In this document: positions 5,896 through 10,574 of the stretch, piece by piece | Layout: every line of letters starts with the position of its first letter | Numbering within the stretch: position 1 is the first letter of the stretch | Origin: Gammaproteobacteria bacterium | Lineage (GTDB): Bacteria; Pseudomonadota; Gammaproteobacteria; Chromatiales; Chromatiaceae | Length of the DNA stretch: 13,389 nucleotides | Direction: 5' to 3' | Assembly: GCA_015767355.1 (NCBI GenBank) | Contig: JADWMH010000033.1 | Coordinates: 1-13,389, forward strand | The notes under the pieces: generated by a model | The model's input: only the letters and a program-made list of their open reading frames with translations | The model's database searches: none | What the model was told of the DNA's origin: nothing | Position numbers and translations under genes: made by a program

Positions 5896-7077
5896 ATGCT
5901 GCAAGACCCGATTCTGTTCACTTTTTTTATGATTTTCACCGGCGCCGCCGTGATTGCGGCAGTGGCGCTGTTCGCGCGTCAGTCTCTGCTCGTTGCCTAT
6001 GTGCTGCTTGGAATTTTGCTTGGCCCGTCAGTGTTCGGAATTGTGAGCAACCCCGAGGTCATCAAGCAGACTGCCCATATTGGCATCATCTTCCTGCTGT
6101 TCCTGCTGGGTCTCAGCCTGAATCCGGTCGAACTGATGCAGATGGTGAGAAAGACAACCCTGGTGACTATCTCCAGTTCACTGATCTTCGCGCTGGCAGG
6201 GTTCACGGTCTCGCTGTTATTTGGCATCCCCGTCATCGAGGCGATTCTGGTGGGAGTTGTGATGAGTTTTTCCAGCACCATTATTGGATTGAAACTGCTG
6301 CCGACATCAATTTTGCACCATCAGCGAACCGGCGAGGTAGTGATCTCGATTTTGCTGTTGCAGGATTTGCTGGCGATGGTGCTGCTGGTGCTGGTCAAAG
6401 GCGCCGGTGAGAGCTCAGGCGCTGCTGATATGGAGTGGCTGGAGCCTCTGTTGCTGTTATTGAAGCTGCCATTGTTCGTACTCTTTACATGGCTGATGAC
6501 AAAATTTCTGCTGATCCCATTGATGCGTCGATTCGACAAGATCCGGGAATTTATTTTTCTTGTCGCAATCGGCTGGTGTCTTGGTATGGCGCAATTGGCA
6601 AGCTGGCTGGGGCTCTCTGCAGAAATCGGCGCTTTTATTGGTGGTGTATCCCTGGCATCGGCGCCCGTGGCGCTGTTTGTCTCCGAAAGTCTGAAACCAT
6701 TAAGGGACTTTTTCCTGATACTGTTTTTTTTCTCGCTTGGCGCGCGTATGGATCTGGGAATGTCGACCCCGGTGATTGTGCCTGCACTGGTGTTGTGCGC
6801 CGTCACCCTGTTGCTCAAACCACCGGTGTTCCGCTGGTTGTTGCTGCGCATCGGTGAGTCTGAAGAACGTTCAGCATCGATCGGGATCCGTCTCGGACAA
6901 ATGAGCGAGTTTTCTCTGTTGATTTCAGTTGTGGCCATGGATTCCGGCAGTATCAGCCATGAGACCGGATATCTGATACAGTTTGCTACCCTGTTTACAT
7001 TTATCGCCTCATCATGGTGGGTGGTGCAGCGGCTGCCGACGCCAATTGCGACCAGGGATGAGTTGAGGTTGGATTGA
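5896..7077 (+). CDS. CPA2-family monovalent cation:proton antiporter, KefB-like membrane domain
   Basis: This is an inner-membrane exchanger expected to swap Na+ or K+ for protons. The 393 residues are almost entirely hydrophobic, with about 11-12 membrane segments. Family signatures are LLGILLGPSVFG (about 37-48), FLLGLSLNP, MSFSSTIIGLKLL, the ion-site LLLQDLLAM with Gln156-Asp157, GAFIGGVSLA, FFFSLGARMD and RLGQMSEFSLL. There is no C-terminal RCK/TrkA-N nucleotide-binding domain, unlike full-length KefB/KefC or YbaL. It ends soon after the membrane domain, so it resembles the short Na+/H+ exchanger forms. A GGGAGG (5871-5876) lies 19 bases before the ATG, which is too far to be a normal ribosome binding site; no alternative start was found nearer to it. 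It is divergent from dksA. Ion specificity cannot be read from the sequence. Confidence 0.88.
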   Translation: MLQDPILFTFFMIFTGAAVIAAVALFARQSLLVAYVLLGILLGPSVFGIVSNPEVIKQTAHIGIIFLLFLLGLSLNPVELMQMVRKTTLVTISSSLIFALAGFTVSLLFGIPVIEAILVGVVMSFSSTIIGLKLLPTSILHHQRTGEVVISILLLQDLLAMVLLVLVKGAGESSGAADMEWLEPLLLLLKLPLFVLFTWLMTKFLLIPLMRRFDKIREFIFLVAIGWCLGMAQLASWLGLSAEIGAFIGGVSLASAPVALFVSESLKPLRDFFLILFFFSLGARMDLGMSTPVIVPALVLCAVTLLLKPPVFRWLLLRIGESEERSASIGIRLGQMSEFSLLISVVAMDSGSISHETGYLIQFATLFTFIASSWWVVQRLPTPIATRDELRLD

Positions 7078-7110
7078 TGCCGCCTGAGGTACAGAAAACG
7101 TCAATGGTTA

Positions 7111-7131
7111 ACCACAGATGAACACAGAGTT
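7111..7131. repeat. ACCACAGATnAACACAG dispersed repeat, copy 2
   Basis: ACCACAGATGAACACAG matches copy 1 at 555-571 with a single substitution. It lies shortly after the stop codon of the antiporter gene. Confidence 0.6.
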
Positions 7132-7187
7132 ACTGGAATCCTTGAGTGGGCAACATCTCTACAAATGAGTCAAATTTTAAAATAATT

Positions 7188-7294
7188 CTCGCTAAGATCG
7201 CCAGGAACGCAAAGGTTTTTCCTGGCGAGCTTGGCGTCTTCGCCTACAGGGATCGTAGGTGAGGGGCGTGAGCAGGACGCGGAAGCTTTGCGAG
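7188..7294. repeat. Interrupted palindromic repeat (CTCGC / GCGAG arms)
   Basis: The left arm CTCGCTAAGATCGCCAGG (7188-7205) pairs with CTTGGCGTCTT (7230-7240) joined to TGCGAG (7289-7294), around a centre rich in T. The right arm is only continuous if bases 7241-7288 are removed. Uninterrupted relatives of this palindrome are, from recall, frequent intergenic elements in bacteria. Confidence 0.7.
7241..7288 (+). repeat. Nested 48-bp element, copy 2 (GCCTACA...GAAGCTT)
   Basis: This is nearly identical to 681-727. It starts with a GCCTACA/TGTAGG-like small palindrome (here GCCTACAGGGATCGTAGG) and ends in GCAGGACGCGGAAGCTT. As at copy 1 it follows a CTT, ends in CTT, and splits the 3' arm of a palindrome, but the host palindrome belongs to a different family. 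Confidence 0.7.
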
Positions 7295-7311
7295 AGAAAA
7301 TAATATCTTTC

Positions 7312-7782
7312 ATGAATGATTATGATGCAATTATCTCGACGCCTGTCGGACTTATCGGTATCCGTACAGAGGGTGATGCGGTTACGCAGATCGATCTCAA
7401 TCTATCGCCAACTGCAGAACGGAGAGCGGCAAGCCGTGTAGGCGCCGAGACGGTTGATTTTCTGCGGCGTTATTTTGAACAGGGGCAGTGGTCTGCCGGT
7501 ACGCCTCTGCAACTGTCAGGCACGCCATTCCAGCAGCGTGTCTGGCGCAGCCTGTTGGCCATCCCGGTTGGAGATGTTGTGACCTACGGTGAACTGGCTG
7601 GGCGGTTGAAGAGTTCCGCGCGTGCCGTTGGCCAGGCTTGCCGCCGCAATCCCTCTCCCATCGTTGTTCCCTGTCATCGTGTCGTTGCCGCTTCGGGACT
7701 GGGTGGATTCGCCGGCGCCACGGCGGGCGCCATGACTGATATAAAAACCTGGCTGCTGCATCATGAGGGAGTCGAGCTTTGA
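7312..7782 (+). CDS. ogt: Methylated-DNA--[protein]-cysteine S-methyltransferase
   Basis: This is a suicide repair protein that removes alkyl groups from O6-alkylguanine onto its own cysteine. From the ATG at 7312 it has 156 residues, the usual Ogt length. An N-terminal RNase H-like domain starts YDAIISTPVGLIGI. The DNA-binding helix-turn-helix has the arginine finger Arg104 (SSARAVGQACRRNP). The acceptor motif VVPCHRVV places the reactive Cys at residue 121. An in-frame TTG at 7231 would add 27 residues read from the intergenic repeat; I reject it as start. The true ribosome binding site is weak (GAGAG about 14 bases upstream). The stop overlaps the xerD TTG by four bases, so the two are probably co-transcribed and translationally coupled. 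Ogt versus Ada-C subfamily naming is by length only. Confidence 0.92.
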   Translation: MNDYDAIISTPVGLIGIRTEGDAVTQIDLNLSPTAERRAASRVGAETVDFLRRYFEQGQWSAGTPLQLSGTPFQQRVWRSLLAIPVGDVVTYGELAGRLKSSARAVGQACRRNPSPIVVPCHRVVAASGLGGFAGATAGAMTDIKTWLLHHEGVEL

Positions 7783-8675
7783 AAGAGGATGCTGCCGTCA
7801 TTGAGCGGTTTGCTGATGTTTTGTGGATGGAGCGGGGTTTGAGCCAAAACACGCTCGATGCCTATCAGAGTGATCTGCGGAAATTGTCGAAGTGGACGCA
7901 TTCAAGTTGCAGCACCTCACTGCTGCATGCAAGCCGCGCCGACCTGCTGGGTTTTCTTGCAATGCTTTCCGAGGCGGGCAACAGCAGTCGATCGTCTGCA
8001 AGACTGCTCTCATCGGCGCGCCAGTTCTATCAATGGGCAACCAGGGAGGGATTGGTTCAGACTGATCCTACCCTGCTGATCGAGATGCCCAGGCAGGGAC
8101 GCCCTCTTCCCAAATCGCTGACCGAGCAGCAGGTCGAGGAGTTGCTGGCTGCTCCCGATCTTTCGACAGCTGAAGGCTTTCGCGACCGCACCATGTTCGA
8201 GGTGCTGTATGCCACCGGTCTGAGGGTCTCTGAGCTGATCAGGTTGCGTCCGGAACAGGTGAGTCTTAACCAGGGAGTCGTCAGGGTGACAGGCAAAGGC
8301 AACAAGGAGCGCCTGGTCCCGTTGGGTGAAGATGCGCTGGAGTGGTTGCAGCGATTCATATCGGGTCCACGCCAGGATTTTCTCAGGGGAAGGATCTGTG
8401 ATGATCTTTTCCCAACACGCCGCGGCAGCGGCATGACCCGGCAGGCGTTCTGGTATCGCATCAAGGCGCATGCGTTGCGGGCAGGTATTCATACGCATAT
8501 CTCACCGCATACCCTGCGCCACGCTTTTGCCACCCACCTGGTGAATCATGGAGCGGATCTGCGGGTTGTACAGATGCTGCTGGGACACAGCGATCTCTCA
8601 ACCACGCAGATCTATACCCACGTGGCGAAGGAGCGCCTGGAGTCTCTCTATCAGAAACACCACCCAAGAGCATAG
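7779..8675 (+). CDS. xerD: Site-specific tyrosine recombinase XerD
   Basis: XerD acts with XerC and FtsK at the dif site to resolve chromosome dimers. The start is TTG at 7779, preceded by GAGGGA with an eight-base gap, and overlaps the ogt stop (TTGA). The product has 298 residues, the same as E. coli XerD. The N-terminal SAM-like core-binding domain spans about 1-105 and the catalytic domain 110-298. All catalytic residues are present: Arg149 (TGLRVSEL), Lys173 (TGKGNKER), His244 and Arg247 (HTLRHAFATH), His270 (LGHSDLSTT) and nucleophile Tyr279 (QIYTHV). dsbC follows as in enterobacteria, which favours XerD over XerC or an integrase. No att site or phage genes lie nearby. Confidence 0.95.
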   Translation: MKEDAAVIERFADVLWMERGLSQNTLDAYQSDLRKLSKWTHSSCSTSLLHASRADLLGFLAMLSEAGNSSRSSARLLSSARQFYQWATREGLVQTDPTLLIEMPRQGRPLPKSLTEQQVEELLAAPDLSTAEGFRDRTMFEVLYATGLRVSELIRLRPEQVSLNQGVVRVTGKGNKERLVPLGEDALEWLQRFISGPRQDFLRGRICDDLFPTRRGSGMTRQAFWYRIKAHALRAGIHTHISPHTLRHAFATHLVNHGADLRVVQMLLGHSDLSTTQIYTHVAKERLESLYQKHHPRA

Positions 8676-8690
8676 TCTACGAAGGATTGT

Positions 8691-8718
8691 TTGAGAAATC
8701 ACAAGGTTGTGACATAAT
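8691..8718 (+). promoter_or_regulatory. Predicted dsbC promoter (extended -10)
   Basis: TTGAGA (8691-8696) and CATAAT (8713-8718) are separated by 16 bases, with TG one base upstream of the -10 (TGaCATAAT). It lies between the xerD stop and dsbC, about 70 bases before the dsbC ATG, so dsbC may be expressed independently of xerD. Confidence 0.45.
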
Positions 8719-8790
8719 TCGCTGAAAGAAAACCCCGTTATGGGGATCTCTATGTTCTACTTCCCTAAACTACCAATTGGAAAACTCACT

Positions 8791-9513
8791 ATGAAACGAT
8801 TTTCAGTCGTGGTGTGCGCCGCTGTGATGGCCGCATCATCAGGAGTTCTATTTGCAGCAGATGCTCTGAACAACGACCAGCTAAAAGCAAAGCTGGCAAA
8901 AATGCTTCCCCAGGCTAACATCACTGCGGTGAATGATATTGGTGTCCCCGGAATCAGGGAAGTCGATGTGAGTGGTGAAATTCTCTATATCTCCGAGGAT
9001 GGCAAGCATCTCTTTCAGGGCGATATCTACAATATTGAAAAAGGGATGGTCAATATTACCGAGAAACGTCGTAACGCCACCCGCAAAAAGTTGATGGATG
9101 CTGTTGATGAAAAGGAGCTGATCTCCTTTGGCGACAAAGATGCCAAGCACGCCGTGACGGTCTTTACCGATATCGATTGTCCCTATTGTGCAAAACTGCA
9201 CAATGAGATGGACCAGTACAATGCCGAAGGAATTCGTGTTCAATATCTCTTCTTCCCCAGGGCTGGCGTGAAGAGTCCCTCGGGTGACAAGGCTATCGCA
9301 GTATGGTGTGCCGATGATCAGCAGAAGGCGATGACGACTGCAAAATCCGGCGGTGATGTGGGCAAGAAAACCTGCGAGAACCCGGTTCAGAAGCACTTTG
9401 ATCTGGGCCAGCAGGTGGGTGTGACCGGAACTCCGGCAATCGTCACCGAAGATGGTCAGCTGCTGCCTGGCTATATCCCCGCCAAGCGCTTGTCCAAGTA
9501 TCTGGCGCAGTAA
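8791..9513 (+). CDS. dsbC: Thiol:disulfide interchange protein DsbC
   Basis: DsbC is a homodimeric periplasmic disulfide isomerase kept reduced by DsbD. I take the ATG at 8791, preceded by GGAAAA, because it gives a textbook signal peptide (MKRFSVVVCAAV... cleaved near residue 22, VLFA before AD); the in-frame ATG at 8740 would add 17 unusual residues before it. The mature protein has the N-terminal dimerisation domain (about 25-85), a linker helix and a thioredoxin-like domain. The active site is Cys130-Pro-Tyr-Cys133 (CPYC, where E. coli DsbC has CGYC). A second Cys pair is at 173 and 195, and the cis-proline loop is TGTP (Pro215). The length of 240 fits DsbC. xerD-dsbC synteny agrees; recJ, the usual next gene, is not present. 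Confidence 0.93.
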   Translation: MKRFSVVVCAAVMAASSGVLFAADALNNDQLKAKLAKMLPQANITAVNDIGVPGIREVDVSGEILYISEDGKHLFQGDIYNIEKGMVNITEKRRNATRKKLMDAVDEKELISFGDKDAKHAVTVFTDIDCPYCAKLHNEMDQYNAEGIRVQYLFFPRAGVKSPSGDKAIAVWCADDQQKAMTTAKSGGDVGKKTCENPVQKHFDLGQQVGVTGTPAIVTEDGQLLPGYIPAKRLSKYLAQ

Positions 9514-9530
9514 TCCCGGAGTTTTTTCTC

Positions 9531-9616
9531 CTCGTTCCCACGCTCCTGCGTGGGAACGCAAACCTGGCCTCGAATGCAACTTCGTATGCATTCCCACCGG
9601 GGACGGTGGGAACGAG
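9531..9616. repeat. CTCGTTCCCACGCTCCTGCG-type palindromic repeat, copy 2
   Basis: This is an 86-bp element with perfect outer arms CTCGTTCCCA (9531-9540) and TGGGAACGAG (9607-9616). The internal hairpin CCCACCG-GGGA-CGGTGGG lies at 9593-9610. It is the better preserved relative of 2061-2145. It lies just after dsbC but lacks the T-run of an intrinsic terminator. Confidence 0.8.
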
Positions 9617-9635
9617 AGTAACGAGAGTAACGAGA
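9611..9635. repeat. Short tandem repeat AACGAGAGT, about 2.8 units
   Basis: Two perfect 9-base units AACGAGAGT (9611-9619, 9620-9628) and a partial third (9629-9635) start inside the last bases of the preceding palindrome. The palindrome end appears to have been duplicated. Confidence 0.6.
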
Positions 9636-9700
9636 TCAAAGTAAAGAATTTTTGCTTTGTGTAACCCCGGTCACAGAAACTTCTTCATGTTTCAATTAAC

Positions 9701-9725
9701 ATCTCCTCTGTACTCAACAGGAGAT
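9701..9725 (+). promoter_or_regulatory. Hairpin that would sequester the DUF2892 ribosome binding site
   Basis: ATCTCCT (9701-9707) is perfectly complementary to AGGAGAT (9719-9725) across an 11-base loop. The right arm contains the AGGAG Shine-Dalgarno of the gene starting at 9731. Such an anti-Shine-Dalgarno stem could reduce translation until melted or bound. No function is proven. Confidence 0.45.
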
Positions 9726-9730
9726 AGATA

Positions 9731-9916
9731 ATGAAAAATGTAGGTTCGATTGACCGTGTGATCCGTATCGTTGCTGGAGTCGCCATCATTGGCGCCGGTG
9801 TCTATTATCAAAGCTGGTGGGGTGCGATTGGCGCTGTGCCTCTGCTGACAGGGCTGATGGGATGGTGTCCTCCCTATGCGCTTTTTGGCTGGAACACCTG
9901 CTCTATCAAAAAGTAA
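9731..9916 (+). CDS. Small DUF2892 (YgaP-like) inner membrane protein
   Basis: This 61-residue protein begins MKNVGSIDRVIRIVAGVAI and has two membrane segments (about 12-25 and 30-45). They are followed by the family signature GWCPPYALFGWNTC with Cys46 and Cys57. DUF2892 domains occur alone or fused to rhodanese domains, as in YgaP, in sulfur and redox contexts; the exact role is unknown. AGGAG seven bases before the ATG is strong but lies in a hairpin stem (9701-9725). It converges with a truncated Crp/Fnr gene. From recall, Crp/Fnr regulators of this type are often found beside DUF2892 genes, so the two may be functionally linked. Confidence 0.85.
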   Translation: MKNVGSIDRVIRIVAGVAIIGAGVYYQSWWGAIGAVPLLTGLMGWCPPYALFGWNTCSIKK

Positions 9917-9942
9917 TAGCCACCTTACGGATATCTTTTTTT

Positions 9943-10002
9943 ACCACGAAAGGCACGAAACTCACGAAAGCTGAAAAACTGGCTTTTCGTGTATTTCGTG
10001 GT
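9943..10002. repeat. ACCACGAAA palindromic repeat, copy 2
   Basis: ACCACGAAA (9943-9951) and TTTCGTGGT (9994-10002) are inverted arms, with inner CACGAAA units pairing with TTTTCGTG. It resembles 4066-4141 with A in place of G at the repeated unit. It sits between the convergent DUF2892 and Crp/Fnr genes. The T-run lies before the hairpin on the plus strand, so it is not a standard terminator for either gene. Confidence 0.7.
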
Positions 10003-10013
10003 TCATCTCATTG

Positions 10014-10511
10014 TTACAGCGTTTCTATCAAGGACGCCACTCCCTGCTGGTCTGTGATCGTTATCCTGCCGCGTGACAAGCTGACCAATCCGCTGTTCTC
10101 CAGATCTTTCAGCAGCCGGCTGATCACCTCGCGGCTGCTTCCCAGCTCTTCGGCCACCTGTTGATGTGTGGCGCTTATTTCACCATCGCTCTGCTGTTGC
10201 AGCAGCCAGGTTGCCAGACGCGCATCAAGTCGCTGGAACGCGAGTGCGTTGACCAGTTCAATCACATGCTCAAGCCGTCCCGCCACCAGTGAAAAAAGAT
10301 ATTCACGCCACTGTTGACTCTCATTGAGCCAGCGGGTGACATCAGCAGCGGCAACAGCGATGCCGCTGACATCGGTTTCCGCCTCGGCGATAGCGGGAAA
10401 GGGGGTTGAATTGAGGATGCAGCCGGCCGTCAGAATGCAGCTCCGCGTTTCCCGAATCTGATACAGGGTGATGCGTCTGCCGTCAGCGGCTGGTTTGAAG
10501 ACGCGCACCAC
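10014..10511 (-). pseudogene. Crp/Fnr-family regulator, N-terminally truncated
   Basis: The remaining 165 residues contain the second half of the cyclic-nucleotide-type beta-roll (VVRVFKPAADGRRITLYQI), the dimer helix and a C-terminal winged helix-turn-helix (about 108-152, with QQVAEELGSSREVISRLLKDLE). Full-length relatives have about 220-250 residues. The first 50-70 residues, which carry the start of the sensor beta-roll, are missing. The only in-frame sequence upstream (about 21 codons to the mutS TAA) does not supply them. A GTG at 10511 could start a short protein but has no clear ribosome binding site. The rest of the frame is intact with normal codon use, so it is either a recent truncation or a reduced regulator that still works. 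Cys25 and Cys31 (SCILTAGC) could be redox-active. The likely partner is the adjacent DUF2892 gene. Confidence 0.65.
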
Positions 10512-10574
10512 GCCCTGTGTGAGAGTATCTCTTCCGTTTCTACTCTCCTGAGTCGGAAAGCATACAAACCTGAG

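Larger units (their letters stand above)
7078..7311. other. Antiporter-ogt spacer filled with repeats
   Basis: No gene is visible in these 234 bases. From left to right they hold an ACCACAGAT repeat (7111-7131), an AT-rich stretch, and a palindrome of the CTCGCnAAGA type (7188-7294). A 48-bp element (7241-7288) is nested in that palindrome. The arrangement mirrors that of the skp-fabZ spacer. Confidence 0.65.

Noticed and set aside
7231..7311. N-terminal extension of Ogt from a TTG at 7231
   Set aside because: The 27 extra codons are translated repeat sequence, and the ATG at 7312 fits the family start (YDAIISTPVG).
8731..8746. CCCC-GTTAT-GGGG hairpin after xerD as a terminator
   Set aside because: Only four base pairs and no T-run; it lies downstream of the predicted dsbC promoter.
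9656..9676. TGTG-N10-CACA element as a Crp/Fnr binding site upstream of DUF2892
   Set aside because: Known Crp sites are TGTGA-N6-TCACA and Fnr sites TTGAT-N4-ATCAA; the spacing here is two bases too long. The neighbouring regulator makes it tempting, but the match is not good enough.
9943..10002. Palindrome as bidirectional terminator between DUF2892 and the Crp/Fnr gene
   Set aside because: No T-run follows the hairpin on either strand, and a related palindrome occurs elsewhere, so it is better described as a dispersed repeat.
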